Shown: positions 9,354 to 19,140 of the stretch, piece after piece | Layout: every line of letters starts with the position of its first letter | Position numbering within the stretch: position 1 is the stretch's first letter | DNA from: Ignavibacteriota bacterium | GTDB taxonomy: Bacteria > Bacteroidota > Ignavibacteria > Ignavibacteriales > Melioribacteraceae | NCBI GenBank assembly: GCA_016713565.1 | Contig: JADJOX010000007.1 | Span: forward strand, 496,001-560,000 | Length of the DNA: 64,000 nucleotides | Direction: 5' to 3' | The notes under the pieces: generated by a model | The model's input: only the letters and a program-made list of their open reading frames with translations | The model's database searches: none | Told to the model about the DNA's origin: nothing | Position numbers and translations under genes: made by a program

Positions 9354-9938
9354 ATGAATAAAAAATTAGGGAAATTTCTTTTTAAGAATCGAAGCTATAC
9401 ACCGATACCATTTGTAATATTAATGATCATATTTCAAAACGCAAATTTGGCAAGCATAATTATTGGATTGATGATAGTATTAACCGGCGAATTTTTCAGA
9501 TACTGGGGAGTTGTTTACGCTGGAAGCGCGACAAGAACTACATCTGGAGTTGGAGCAAATCAGTTAATTGTAAGCGGAGCTTTTGCGCATTTAAGAAATC
9601 CACTTTATTTAGGCAATATACTAATTTATCTGGGATTCGGAGTTATGTCCATGGCTTTATTTCCCTACCTTCAAATTATCGCATTGCTTTTTTTTGTTTT
9701 TCAATACCATTTAATAATCGCGGAAGAGGAAGAATTTCTGTTAAAAACTTTTGGCAAAAAATATGAAGATTATAAAGCTGCAGTTCCAAAATTATTTCCC
9801 AGTATTTCAGCTTATAAATCCGATGATTCTAAAAATCAGCCATTAAAAATGCATGCCGGTTTGAAATCAGAAAGAAGAACTCTGCAGGCAATTATTGTTA
9901 TATCTTTAATAATTATTTTGACATTTATTTTTAGTTAA
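9354..9938 (+). CDS. Isoprenylcysteine carboxyl methyltransferase/PEMT-like membrane methyltransferase
   Basis: This 194-residue integral membrane protein carries the family signature LRNPLYLGN (about residue 82) and EEEFLLKTFGKKYEDY with a following VPKLFP, which form the SAM and substrate site in ICMT/PEMT-type enzymes. Hydrophobic segments lie at about 18-50, 90-125 and at the very C-terminus (178-193). Bacterial members methylate lipids or small hydrophobic molecules, and the actual substrate is not predictable. It sits two bases after the HAD phosphatase and one base before lpxB, so it may act on a membrane lipid. Confidence 0.8.
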   Translation: MNKKLGKFLFKNRSYTPIPFVILMIIFQNANLASIIIGLMIVLTGEFFRYWGVVYAGSATRTTSGVGANQLIVSGAFAHLRNPLYLGNILIYLGFGVMSMALFPYLQIIALLFFVFQYHLIIAEEEEFLLKTFGKKYEDYKAAVPKLFPSISAYKSDDSKNQPLKMHAGLKSERRTLQAIIVISLIIILTFIFS

Positions 9939-9939
9939 T

Positions 9940-11079
9940 GTGAATAAAAAAATTATGATTATCGCTGGTGAAGCATCAGGAGATTTGCATGGTTCATCTT
10001 TAATTGATGAACTCTTAAAAATTGATCCGACATTAGAAATTTCCGGAATAGGCGGCGATAAAATGATAAATAGCGGACTGAAAAAACTACATCATATTAA
10101 GGAAATGTCATTCTTGGGTTTTGTGGAAGTAATTAAGCATTTACCGTTTATTAAAAAAGTAAAGTCAGATCTTATTGAACATTTAAAATCAGAAAATATA
10201 AAAACCGCGGTTCTTATTGACTATCCCGGTTTCAACTTGAGCATAGCAAAAAGTTTTAAAGCACTTGGTGTTAAAAACATATATTATATTTCTCCTCAAA
10301 TCTGGGCATGGGGAAAAGGCAGAATAAAAAAAATTAAAAAGTTGATCACCCGAATGATAGTTTTGTTTCCTTTTGAAAAAAAAATGTATGACGAATTTGA
10401 AATTCATTCGGATTTTGTGGGACATCCATTGATCAGCAAAATTGAAAACTATAATTTTTTGGATAAAGATTCGCTGTTTGGAAAATATAATTTTGACCCT
10501 TCTAAAGAATTATTGGTTATACTGCCAGGAAGCAGAAAGCAGGAAATTGAAATGTTCTTTACAGATCTGTTTCAAGGGGCAAAGAAAATTTCACAAGAAT
10601 TTAATTTACAAATTGCCATTGCTTGTGCTGATAATATTGATGAGAATTTTATCGGCTCATTTATGCCGAATGAAAATTTCTTTTTAATAAAAAATGATAC
10701 TTATAATTTACTGAAACATGCGAGTTTTGCAATTGTAAAATCCGGTACATCTACGCTTGAAACTGCAATAATTGGCACTCCTTTTATTGTAGTGTATAAA
10801 ACAAATTTTTTAACATACTTGATTGTTAAGAGTTTGATCAAAATCAATAACATTGCACTCGTTAATATTGTAGCCGGTAAAACGGTCGTTAAAGAATTAA
10901 TTCAAAATGATGTTAATTCTGAGAACATATTTAATCAAATAAAAGAAATTTTAAGCAGCACGGAAAATTTAAATAATTTAAAAAGTGAACTTAATTCGGT
11001 TAAACGCAATCTGCATACGGAAGGCAATCCAAGTAAAAAAGCAGCTGAAATAATTTACTCGGAATTAAATGCAATTTAA
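9940..11079 (+). CDS. lpxB: Lipid-A-disaccharide synthase
   Basis: LpxB (GT19) joins UDP-diacylglucosamine and lipid X to give the lipid A disaccharide on the inner face of the inner membrane. The protein has 379 residues and the typical start IMIIAGEASGDLHGSSL, then GIGGDKM, SPQIWAWGKGRIKKIKK and PGSRKQEI, all diagnostic. Translation is taken from a GTG at 9940, one base after the previous stop; an ATG five codons downstream is possible. Its end overlaps the acyltransferase gene by 11 bases. This establishes a lipid A-type outer membrane. Confidence 0.96.
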   Translation: MNKKIMIIAGEASGDLHGSSLIDELLKIDPTLEISGIGGDKMINSGLKKLHHIKEMSFLGFVEVIKHLPFIKKVKSDLIEHLKSENIKTAVLIDYPGFNLSIAKSFKALGVKNIYYISPQIWAWGKGRIKKIKKLITRMIVLFPFEKKMYDEFEIHSDFVGHPLISKIENYNFLDKDSLFGKYNFDPSKELLVILPGSRKQEIEMFFTDLFQGAKKISQEFNLQIAIACADNIDENFIGSFMPNENFFLIKNDTYNLLKHASFAIVKSGTSTLETAIIGTPFIVVYKTNFLTYLIVKSLIKINNIALVNIVAGKTVVKELIQNDVNSENIFNQIKEILSSTENLNNLKSELNSVKRNLHTEGNPSKKAAEIIYSELNAI

Positions 11080-11728
11080 AAGTATTAGAAAAAGTTCTTT
11101 GAATTTTATTGGAAATCATTTTGCCGAATTTGCGATCAGGCTTCTTTGTCATTCTTTAAGTATTGTAGAGACTAATAAGGAAGTTTTATTAGATCTTAAA
11201 AATGAAAACCGGAATTTTATTCTCGCGTTTTGGCATGGTAAAATGTTAATACCATGGTTTATGTTTAAGGACTCAAATGCTTCCGCAATTGTTAGCACGA
11301 GCAAAGATGGCGGTATTCTAACAAATATATTGAAAAAATGGAATTACAATGTTCAGCGCGGATCAAGCAGTAAAGGCGGAAAGGAAGTTCTGGAAAATTT
11401 GTTGGCGGAAGCTGAAAATAAAAAAAATATTCTTATTACTCCCGATGGTCCGAAAGGTCCTATTTATAAAATGAAAGCGGGCGCGGTTATAGTTGCAAAA
11501 AAAAGGGGAATTCCAATTGTTCTTGCTGGTGTTTATAATTATAAAAAAATAAAATTAAAGAGCTGGGATCATTTTGAAATACCTTGGTTCTTTAGTAAAT
11601 CAACTATAAAATATTCACAGCCTTATTTTGTTGATAATGAATTATCCTATGAAGAAACGGATAGTATGATAAAATTTATTGAATCAGAATTAATACAATT
11701 AGAAAATAACTTGGAGAACGCGGCTTGA
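11069..11728 (+). CDS. DUF374 lysophospholipid acyltransferase-family protein
   Basis: The 219-residue protein matches the DUF374 branch of the LPLAT/LpxL-like acyltransferases: AFWHGKMLIPWFM (about residue 51), STSKDGG and the ITPDGPKGP block (about 128). In the superfamily the histidine in the first block and the acidic residue of SKDG form the catalytic pair. The position between lpxB and lpxK, with overlaps on both sides, indicates secondary acylation of the lipid A precursor; the exact acyl acceptor is inferred. Confidence 0.85.
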   Translation: MQFKSIRKSSLNFIGNHFAEFAIRLLCHSLSIVETNKEVLLDLKNENRNFILAFWHGKMLIPWFMFKDSNASAIVSTSKDGGILTNILKKWNYNVQRGSSSKGGKEVLENLLAEAENKKNILITPDGPKGPIYKMKAGAVIVAKKRGIPIVLAGVYNYKKIKLKSWDHFEIPWFFSKSTIKYSQPYFVDNELSYEETDSMIKFIESELIQLENNLENAA

Positions 11729-12771
11729 AATTTATTCGCATAATGCTCTCTCCATTGACAATTTTATACAAATTCATTATTGAAATTAGAAATAAACTAT
11801 TTGATAGGAACATTTTTAAACAAACAAAAGTTGATTGCAAAGTTGTTTCAGTTGGTAATATAACCGTTGGCGGATCGGGAAAAACTCCATTTGTAATAAT
11901 GTTAACAAAATATTTAAAGAGCAAAAATAATAAAGTCGGCGTATTAAGCCGCGGCTATGGAAGAAATAGCAAAGGCTACCATTTGGTTTCAAAAAATGGA
12001 GAGCCTCTGTTAAATGTAAGTCAATCCGGCGATGAGATCCTGCTAATTTCAAATGAATGTAAAGTATCAACTGCCGTAAGTGAAAAACGTGTTGAAGGTG
12101 CACAAAAATTTCTTAAAGACGTTGAATTGAAAACAATAATCCTTGATGACGCTTTTCAGCACAGATGGATTAAAAGAGATTTAGACGTTGTTATAATTGA
12201 TCAAAAATTTTTAAGCAACGTTAATGATATTGAGCAAAATATACTTCCGCTTGGAAATATGAGAGAACCTTTTGATTCGTTAAATAGAGCCGACATAGTT
12301 ATTATCAACAGAAAATTTTCGCCTAAAATAAATATCCCGACAAAATTGAAAAATTATTTTTTAAATAAAGATGTCTTTTACTCTTTCTATAAAGCTGAAG
12401 GCATATATGATGTAAAGAATAATAAAAAATATTCAATTGCCGAATTTGAAGGTCAAAAAAGTCTTGTTGTATGCGGTATTGCAAGACCATTTTCATTTCT
12501 TAGAGTTCTTGAAGAAAATAACATAAATATTAAAAATAAATTGATCTTTACTGATCACAAAAATTATACTTTAAAGGAAATTGAACAGATAAGAAAAGAA
12601 TTTTATTCAACCAATTCGTACTCTGTTTTAACAACTCAAAAAGATGCAGTAAAGTTAATGGAGTTCAACAAAGAGTTAGATGATATTGATATTTATTTTC
12701 TCAAAATTGAGTTGCTAATGGAAGATGAGGAAAACTTTTTCACAATTATAGATAAACAAATTTTTAACTAA
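11725..12771 (+). CDS. lpxK: Tetraacyldisaccharide 4'-kinase
   Basis: LpxK phosphorylates the 4'-position of the lipid A disaccharide using ATP at the inner membrane. The 348-residue protein has an N-terminal hydrophobic anchor, the P-loop GNITVGGSGKT at residues 44-54, VLSRGYGR, and DDAFQHRW, the classical LpxK motif, followed by IDQ. The start is a TTG at 11725 that overlaps the preceding stop by four bases. It closes the lpxB-DUF374-lpxK set. Confidence 0.96.
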   Translation: MKFIRIMLSPLTILYKFIIEIRNKLFDRNIFKQTKVDCKVVSVGNITVGGSGKTPFVIMLTKYLKSKNNKVGVLSRGYGRNSKGYHLVSKNGEPLLNVSQSGDEILLISNECKVSTAVSEKRVEGAQKFLKDVELKTIILDDAFQHRWIKRDLDVVIIDQKFLSNVNDIEQNILPLGNMREPFDSLNRADIVIINRKFSPKINIPTKLKNYFLNKDVFYSFYKAEGIYDVKNNKKYSIAEFEGQKSLVVCGIARPFSFLRVLEENNINIKNKLIFTDHKNYTLKEIEQIRKEFYSTNSYSVLTTQKDAVKLMEFNKELDDIDIYFLKIELLMEDEENFFTIIDKQIFN

Positions 12772-12803
12772 TTATTCTACAATAATAGATTCGAGGAAAA
12801 ACA

Positions 12804-15530
12804 ATGGCAAAGAAACAAAACTCAAAATTCGTTTATTTCTTCGGTGGTAAAAAAGCTGATGGAAAAGCTGAAATGAAAGCTTTACTTGGCGGAAAAGGTG
12901 CTAACCTTGCCGAAATGGTTAACATCGGCTTACCGGTTCCAGCCGGCTTCACAATAACAACCGAAGTATGTACTTATTATTACGACAATAAGAAAAAATA
13001 TCCAAAAGAATTGGAAAAACAAGTTCTTGATAATTTAGCAAAAATAGAAAAAGAAATGGGCGCTAAATTCGGTGATAAGACTAACCCATTATTATTATCT
13101 GTAAGAAGCGGCGCTAGAGCATCAATGCCAGGAATGATGGATACTATATTAAACTTAGGCTTAAATGATACTACAGTAGAAGCTTTAATTGCCCGTACAA
13201 ATAATCCAAGATTCGCATATGATTCTTACAGAAGATTCGTTCAAATGTACGGCGATGTTGTTTTAGGATTAAAACCAAAAGACAAACATGATCATGATCC
13301 ATTTGAAGTAATTCTAGATAAAAAGAAAACAGATAACAATATTACTAAAGACACTGATCTAACTGCTGAACAATTAAAAGAATTAGTTGCCGAATTTAAA
13401 GCTGAAATTAAAAAAATTACTGGATATGATTTCCCAACAGATCCTATGAAACAATTATGGGGAGCTATTGGCGCTGTATTCAGTTCATGGATGAACGAAA
13501 GAGCAATAGTTTACAGAAAATTAAACAGCATTCCAGCAAGTTGGGGAACCGCAGTTAATGTTCAATCAATGGTATTTGGTAACATGGGTGAAGACTCCGG
13601 TACCGGTGTTGCTTTCACACGAGATCCTGCTTCAGGTGAAAACTTATTTTATGGAGAATATTTATTTAATGCTCAGGGCGAAGATGTTGTTGCCGGAATT
13701 AGAACTCCTCACAAAATTGAAGAATTGAAAAAAGACAATGCAAAAGTTTATAAACAATTAGATGATATTAGAAAGAAATTAGAAAAACATTATAAAGATA
13801 TGATGGATATTGAATTTACAATTCAGCAAGGTAAGTTATGGATGCTTCAAGCAAGAGTTGGAAAACGTACCGGTTTTGCCGCTGTTCAAATTGCGGTTGA
13901 TATGGTTAGAGAAAAATTAATTTCTAAAAATGAAGCTTTATTAAGAATTGACCCTGAACAATTAAATCAATTATTACGACCAATATTTGATACAAAACAA
14001 AAAACACAAGCAATTGCTCAAGGCAAATTATTGGCAAAAGGTTTGAATGCGGGTCCTGGCGCAGCTGCAGGTAAAATTGCTTTCTCGGCTCAAGATGCGG
14101 AAGAGATGGCTAAAAAAGGCGATAAAGTAATACTTGTTAGAATTGAAACTTCACCCGAAGATATAAAAGGAATGAATGCAAGTGAAGGTATTTTAACGGC
14201 AAAAGGCGGAATGACTTCACACGCCGCATTGGTAGCCAGACAAATGGGTAAAGTATGCGTTGCCGGATGCGGAGCTTTGGAAATCGATTATAAAAAAGGA
14301 ACATTGAAAGTTGCCAATTCTGATTTAGTTGTTAAAGAAGGTGAATATATTTCTATCGATGGTTCAACTGGTGAAGTTATTCAAGGAGAAATTCAAACGA
14401 AACCATCAGAAGTCGTTCAAGTATTAATTACAAAAGAATTGGATCCAAAAGATTCAAAAGTTTTTAAAACTTACAAAGATTTAATGAGCTGGGCTGATGC
14501 AGCAAGAACACTTGGAATTAGAACCAATGCCGATCAACCTGATCAATCGGCAAATGCAATTGCATTTGGCGCAGAAGGAATTGGATTGTGCAGAACCGAG
14601 CACATGTTCTTTGGTGGCGATAGAATTCTTGCTGTTAGAGAAATGATACTTGCTGAAACCGAAGCAGGAAGAAAGAAAGCTCTTGAAAAATTATTACCTC
14701 TTCAAAGAAAAGACTTTACAGAAATTTTTGAAGTTATGAAAGGTAAACCTGTTACAATAAGAACTCTTGATCCTCCGCTGCACGAATTTTTACCTCATTC
14801 AGAAAAAGAACAAAAAGAAGTTGCGGATGCATTGAATGTAACAGTAGAAAAACTAAAAACTAAAATGGAATCATTGGCGGAATTTAACCCAATGCTTGGA
14901 TTCAGAGGATGCCGTTTGGGAATCAGTTATCCTGAAATTACGGAAATGCAGGCCCGCGCTATATTTGAAGCCGCAGTTGACGTGGCTAAAAAAGGCATAA
15001 AAGTTAAACCTGAAATTATGATCCCGTTGGTTGCTACTCTTGAAGAATTAAAACTTCAGGAAGCAATTGTAAGAAAAGTAGCTGCTGATGTATTCAAAGA
15101 AAAAGGTAAAAAAGTTGAGTATTTAGTCGGAACAATGATCGAACTTCCAAGAGCTGCGTTGATTGCCGATGAAATTGCAAAAGTTGCACAGTTCTTCAGC
15201 TTTGGAACAAACGACTTAACTCAAACAACTTTTGGTTTATCTAGAGATGACGCCGGTAAGTTCTTGCCTCTCTATGTTGATAGAGAAATTTTACCACGCG
15301 ATCCATTCGAAAGTATAGATCAAAACGGTGTTGGTCAATTAGTTCAAATAGGAACACAAAAAGGAAGAAAAGTTAATAAATCTCTTAAAGTTGGAATTTG
15401 CGGCGAACACGGCGGCGAACCTGAATCTGTAGAATTCTTCCATAGAACAGGTTTAAATTATGTTAGCTGTTCACCTTTTAGAGTTCCAATTGCAAGACTT
15501 GCAGCGGCAAGAGCGGCATTACGAAAATAA
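12804..15530 (+). CDS. ppdK: Pyruvate, phosphate dikinase
   Basis: The enzyme interconverts pyruvate, ATP and phosphate with phosphoenolpyruvate, AMP and pyrophosphate, and can run in either glycolytic or gluconeogenic direction. At 908 residues it has the full domain order: N-terminal ATP-grasp (LGGKGANLAEM, SVRSGARASMPGMMDT), central phosphohistidine domain with catalytic His473 in GGMTSHAALVARQMG, and C-terminal PEP/pyruvate TIM barrel (GLCRTEHMFF, FGTNDLTQTTFG, GICGEHGGEPES). A GAGGAAAAA ribosome site precedes the ATG. It follows lpxK by 32 bases and ends at a strong terminator. The codon use looks more regular than that of neighbours, consistent with high expression, but I have not measured it. 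Confidence 0.98.
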   Translation: MAKKQNSKFVYFFGGKKADGKAEMKALLGGKGANLAEMVNIGLPVPAGFTITTEVCTYYYDNKKKYPKELEKQVLDNLAKIEKEMGAKFGDKTNPLLLSVRSGARASMPGMMDTILNLGLNDTTVEALIARTNNPRFAYDSYRRFVQMYGDVVLGLKPKDKHDHDPFEVILDKKKTDNNITKDTDLTAEQLKELVAEFKAEIKKITGYDFPTDPMKQLWGAIGAVFSSWMNERAIVYRKLNSIPASWGTAVNVQSMVFGNMGEDSGTGVAFTRDPASGENLFYGEYLFNAQGEDVVAGIRTPHKIEELKKDNAKVYKQLDDIRKKLEKHYKDMMDIEFTIQQGKLWMLQARVGKRTGFAAVQIAVDMVREKLISKNEALLRIDPEQLNQLLRPIFDTKQKTQAIAQGKLLAKGLNAGPGAAAGKIAFSAQDAEEMAKKGDKVILVRIETSPEDIKGMNASEGILTAKGGMTSHAALVARQMGKVCVAGCGALEIDYKKGTLKVANSDLVVKEGEYISIDGSTGEVIQGEIQTKPSEVVQVLITKELDPKDSKVFKTYKDLMSWADAARTLGIRTNADQPDQSANAIAFGAEGIGLCRTEHMFFGGDRILAVREMILAETEAGRKKALEKLLPLQRKDFTEIFEVMKGKPVTIRTLDPPLHEFLPHSEKEQKEVADALNVTVEKLKTKMESLAEFNPMLGFRGCRLGISYPEITEMQARAIFEAAVDVAKKGIKVKPEIMIPLVATLEELKLQEAIVRKVAADVFKEKGKKVEYLVGTMIELPRAALIADEIAKVAQFFSFGTNDLTQTTFGLSRDDAGKFLPLYVDREILPRDPFESIDQNGVGQLVQIGTQKGRKVNKSLKVGICGEHGGEPESVEFFHRTGLNYVSCSPFRVPIARLAAARAALRK

Positions 15531-15541
15531 ACTAAATAATA

Positions 15542-15571
15542 AAACCAAGTTTATTTTTATAAACTTGGTTT
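15542..15571 (+). terminator. Strong hairpin terminator after ppdK
   Basis: A perfect 12-bp stem (AAACCAAGTTTA at 15542-15553 with TAAACTTGGTTT at 15560-15571) with a 6-base loop starts 12 bases after the ppdK stop and is followed by TCTTTGTCTT. It separates the ppdK transcript from queA. Confidence 0.85.
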
Positions 15572-15640
15572 TCTTTGTCTTGGCAAATTCTTCAAATTGC
15601 ATTTAAGAATGAGCCATATTAAAAGATAATAGGAGAATAA

Positions 15641-16678
15641 ATGAAATTATCTGATTTCAAATATACTTTACCTAAAACTTCAATTGCTAAATTTCCCGTT
15701 AAACCAAGAGATAACGCAAAGCTAATGGTTTTTAAACGGGAAACTACTAACGTTGACCACAAAAAATTCAAAGACGTTGCCGATTATATGGAAAAGGGCG
15801 ACGTATTAGTCGTTAACAACACTAAAGTAATGCAGGCAAGACTATTCGGTCAAAAAGAAAGAACAAATGCAAAAATTGAAGTTTTTGTGTTACGCGAATT
15901 AAACAAGGAAGAAAAAATATGGGATGTTATTGTTGATCCCGCAAGAAAAGTTAGAATAGGTAATAGAATTTATTTTAATGATAAATTATGGTGTGAAGTT
16001 ATTGATAACACAACATCGCGCGGAAGAACTGTTAGAATAAATTATGAGGGTGATGATATTTTTAAAGCAATTGAAAAAATCGGACAAACTCCCCTTCCGC
16101 CTTATATAAAAAGACCAACGGAAAAATCAGATAGAGAAGATTATCAAACTTTATTTGCAGAAACAGATGGTTCTGTTGCTGCGCCAACCGCAGGCTTGCA
16201 CTTTACACCTGAATTGATAAAGAAAATTAAGAAAAAAGGCGTGGGCATTGTTCCTGTTACTCTCCATATTGGATTAGGAACTTTTAGACCGGTTGAAGTT
16301 GAAGACTTAACAAAACACAAAATGGATTCTGAATATTTTGATATTCCGGATGAAACCGCTAAAACAATAAACGAAGCATTAAAAGCCAAGAAGAATATTT
16401 TTGTAGTTGGAACAAGCGCAACTCGAGCATTGGAAAGCAGCGTAACCGCTGAGGGTTTTGTTAAACCTAATTTCGGATGGACTGATAAATTTATTTTTCC
16501 GCCATATGATTTTAAAATAACTAAAAAGTTGATCACCAATTTTCACCAGCCTGAATCTACTTTGTTAATGCTGGCAGCTGCCTTTGGCGGTTATGATGAA
16601 GTAATGAAAAATTACAAAAAAGCATTAAAGGAAAAATATAGATTCTTAAGTTACGGTGACGCGATGCTGATTTTATAA
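15641..16678 (+). CDS. queA: S-adenosylmethionine:tRNA ribosyltransferase-isomerase
   Basis: QueA transfers the ribosyl part of SAM to preQ1 at the wobble base of tRNA, making epoxyqueuosine. The 345-residue protein has the standard start (MKLSDFKYTLPKTSIAKFP), DVLVVNNTKVMQARLFG, PLPPYIKRP, and AAPTAGLHFT with GLGTFRPV. A GGAGAATAA ribosome site lies before the ATG. It overlaps ispD by one base. Confidence 0.97.
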   Translation: MKLSDFKYTLPKTSIAKFPVKPRDNAKLMVFKRETTNVDHKKFKDVADYMEKGDVLVVNNTKVMQARLFGQKERTNAKIEVFVLRELNKEEKIWDVIVDPARKVRIGNRIYFNDKLWCEVIDNTTSRGRTVRINYEGDDIFKAIEKIGQTPLPPYIKRPTEKSDREDYQTLFAETDGSVAAPTAGLHFTPELIKKIKKKGVGIVPVTLHIGLGTFRPVEVEDLTKHKMDSEYFDIPDETAKTINEALKAKKNIFVVGTSATRALESSVTAEGFVKPNFGWTDKFIFPPYDFKITKKLITNFHQPESTLLMLAAAFGGYDEVMKNYKKALKEKYRFLSYGDAMLIL

Positions 16679-17355
16679 TGAGCAAAATTGCAATAATTCC
16701 ATCTGCCGGAAGCGGCTCAAGATTTAATTCCCCAATTCCAAAACAATATGTTAAGGTTTTGGGGAAAGAGCTTATCGTCCACACTATCTCCGTATTTCAA
16801 AATTCAAATGAAATTGATGAAATAATTATTCCGGCTGATACGAATTATTTTGATCTGCTCAACAAACTAAAAAACAAATATAATCTTAACAAAATTACTA
16901 AGATCATTGAAGGTGGGAAAGAACGGCAAGATTCAGTTTATAACGGCTTAAAAGCAAAGCTATTCAATGACAATGATCTGATTCTTGTCCATGATGCCGC
17001 GAGACCTTTACTATCTCAAGACTTATTAAAAGCATCTTTAAAAGAAGCCGAAAAATTCGATAGTGTTGTTGTTGCGATTAAAGCCCGTGATACTTTGATC
17101 TCAGGTAACGAATTTGTGGAGAAATATGAAGACAGATCAAAAATTTTTTATGCTCAAACTCCGCAAATTTTCAGATATAATATTTTGCTTAAATCATTTG
17201 AATTTGCATTAAAACATAAATTTATTGCAACAGATGAATCTATGATAGTTAAAAATGCCGGTTACAAAGTAAAAATTGTTAACGGAGATTTTACAAATTT
17301 TAAGATAACTGAAAGCGGTGATTTAATTATTTTGGAAAAATTGCTTAATAAATAA
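16678..17355 (+). CDS. ispD: 2-C-methyl-D-erythritol 4-phosphate cytidylyltransferase
   Basis: IspD makes CDP-methylerythritol in the non-mevalonate isoprenoid pathway. The 225-residue protein shows the nucleotide-binding start IIPSAGSGSRF followed by PKQYVKVLGK, GGKERQDSVYNGL and VHDAARPLL, all family signatures. The start codon overlaps the queA stop (TAATG). Downstream, a 9-bp inverted repeat (ATTTTCAAT at 17355-17363, ATTGAAAAT at 17392-17400) could be a weak terminator. Confidence 0.96.
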   Translation: MSKIAIIPSAGSGSRFNSPIPKQYVKVLGKELIVHTISVFQNSNEIDEIIIPADTNYFDLLNKLKNKYNLNKITKIIEGGKERQDSVYNGLKAKLFNDNDLILVHDAARPLLSQDLLKASLKEAEKFDSVVVAIKARDTLISGNEFVEKYEDRSKIFYAQTPQIFRYNILLKSFEFALKHKFIATDESMIVKNAGYKVKIVNGDFTNFKITESGDLIILEKLLNK

Positions 17356-17442
17356 TTTTCAATTCTGCTAATTTTTTCTGTTAATTTTATCATTGAAAAT
17401 AATTCGATAATTCAATATTTTGGATAAAATTTTGAGGAGAAT

Positions 17443-18111
17443 ATGCCAAATCTTCTGTTTATAATTGTTTTATCTTATTTAGTAGGTTCAATCCCGACTA
17501 GCATTATTCTGTCAAAACTTATTAAAGGCGTTGATATACGTAATTTCGGCAGTGGAAATGCCGGAGGAACAAATGTATCCAGAGTTCTTGGAAAAAAATA
17601 TGGAATTTTAACAATTCTTCTCGACGCGCTTAAAGGCGTAATCGCCGTAATTTTTGTTTCTAGACTTTATTTAGGCGATTTCCCGTTTCCTAATAATACA
17701 CCTTTTGATGATTTTACTTTAGTACAAATTATTGCAGGTATTTCTGCAGTAATTGGACATATTTGGACGATCTTTGCCGGATTTAAAGGCGGTAAAGGTA
17801 TTGCTACCGGATTAGGTGTTTTAGTTTCTATCGTAACTTTAGATATGATTATGGCTTTAGGGGTTTTCATTATTGTTGTATATTTTTCTAAATATATTTC
17901 TTTGGCATCCATATCTGCTGCAGTTTCTGTACCTCTTATTATGATAATTAGAGAAAATATATTTGGCGTTGATATTCCAAGTTATCATAATATATTGCCT
18001 TTTGTTATTGCGTTGGCATTACTCGTTATATATACACATAGATCAAATGTAGAAAGATTATTAAACGGTAACGAAAATAAAATATCCCTCTTCAAAAAAA
18101 AGAATAAATAA
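17443..18111 (+). CDS. plsY: Acyl-phosphate:glycerol-3-phosphate acyltransferase
   Basis: PlsY is a multi-pass inner membrane enzyme that adds the first acyl chain to glycerol 3-phosphate. The protein has 222 residues with five to six membrane segments and the three family motifs: GSIPTSIILSKLIKGVDIR with GSGNAGGTNVSRVLG (about residues 12-48), GHIWTIFAGFKGGKGIATGLG cut here into its parts GHIW and KGGKGIATG (about 106-125), and the C-terminal THRSN. It has a strong GAGGAG ribosome site. gpsA, which makes its substrate, follows two bases later. Confidence 0.96.
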   Translation: MPNLLFIIVLSYLVGSIPTSIILSKLIKGVDIRNFGSGNAGGTNVSRVLGKKYGILTILLDALKGVIAVIFVSRLYLGDFPFPNNTPFDDFTLVQIIAGISAVIGHIWTIFAGFKGGKGIATGLGVLVSIVTLDMIMALGVFIIVVYFSKYISLASISAAVSVPLIMIIRENIFGVDIPSYHNILPFVIALALLVIYTHRSNVERLLNGNENKISLFKKKNK

Positions 18112-18113
18112 TA

Positions 18114-19112
18114 ATGCGAATTTCTGTTTTAGGAGCCGGCAGCTGGGGAACGGCTCTTTCAATTATTCTTCAATCCAATGGTCACGATGTTACTCTGTGG
18201 GAATATAAAAGAGGTTATTATAAAACATTAAAAAAATCTCGTGAGAATAAAATTTATCTCCCCAAAATTAAAATTCCTCATGAAATTGAAATTACAAATT
18301 CGCTTAGTGATGCTTGCAATGATCAACATATGATTGTGTTGGCTGTTCCTTCTCAATTTATTAGAAACGTATTGAAGAATATAAAAAGTTTTAATTTTGG
18401 CAATACAACATTTATAAGTGTCGCAAAAGGAATTGAACAAAAATCTTTATTTACAGTTTCACAAATTATTAAAGATGAAATTCCAAAAGTTGAATCAAAA
18501 AATATTGGTGTTCTTTCAGGCCCGAGTCATGCTGAAGAAGTAGCGTTGAAAATTCCAACTGCGGTTGTATCCGCGTCAAGCGATTTGGAAACGGCGCAGC
18601 AAATACAAGCCGCATTTATGACATCATATTTCAGAGTTTATCATTCCACTGATATTATTGGAGTTGAGCTCGGCGGTGCTTTAAAAAATGTTATAGCTAT
18701 TGGAGCCGGAATGGTTGACGGCGCTAAATTCGGCGATAATACCAAAGCCGCTATTATGACGCGAGGTATTGCTGAAATTTCAAGAATTGGAATTGAAATG
18801 GGCGCAAGACCTGAAACATTTGCCGGACTTTCAGGTGTTGGCGATTTAATTGTTACTTGCATGAGTAAACACAGCAGAAATAGATATGTCGGCGAACAAA
18901 TTGGAGCCGGAAGAAAATTGAAATCTATCTTAAGTTCAATGCAGATGGTTGCCGAAGGTGTCGCTACATGCCAATCTACTTATGAATTGGCTAGAAAACA
19001 TGACGTGGCAACTCCTATTGTTGACGCAGTTTACAGCGCGCTCTTTTTAGATAAAGATCCAAGAAAAGCGACTTATGAACTAATGGCAAGAGACATGAAA
19101 TCTGAACATTAA
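18114..19112 (+). CDS. gpsA: Glycerol-3-phosphate dehydrogenase (NAD(P)+)
   Basis: GpsA reduces dihydroxyacetone phosphate to glycerol 3-phosphate for phospholipid synthesis. The 332-residue protein has the Rossmann motif GAGSWGTAL (residues 7-15), LSGPSHAEEVA (about 141), the catalytic lysine region GALKNVIAIGAG and GLSGVGDLIVTC. It follows plsY after two bases, so substrate and acyltransferase are co-produced. Confidence 0.97.
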   Translation: MRISVLGAGSWGTALSIILQSNGHDVTLWEYKRGYYKTLKKSRENKIYLPKIKIPHEIEITNSLSDACNDQHMIVLAVPSQFIRNVLKNIKSFNFGNTTFISVAKGIEQKSLFTVSQIIKDEIPKVESKNIGVLSGPSHAEEVALKIPTAVVSASSDLETAQQIQAAFMTSYFRVYHSTDIIGVELGGALKNVIAIGAGMVDGAKFGDNTKAAIMTRGIAEISRIGIEMGARPETFAGLSGVGDLIVTCMSKHSRNRYVGEQIGAGRKLKSILSSMQMVAEGVATCQSTYELARKHDVATPIVDAVYSALFLDKDPRKATYELMARDMKSEH

Positions 19113-19140
19113 TTTTTTTTATAACTTTCCTACCAATGAT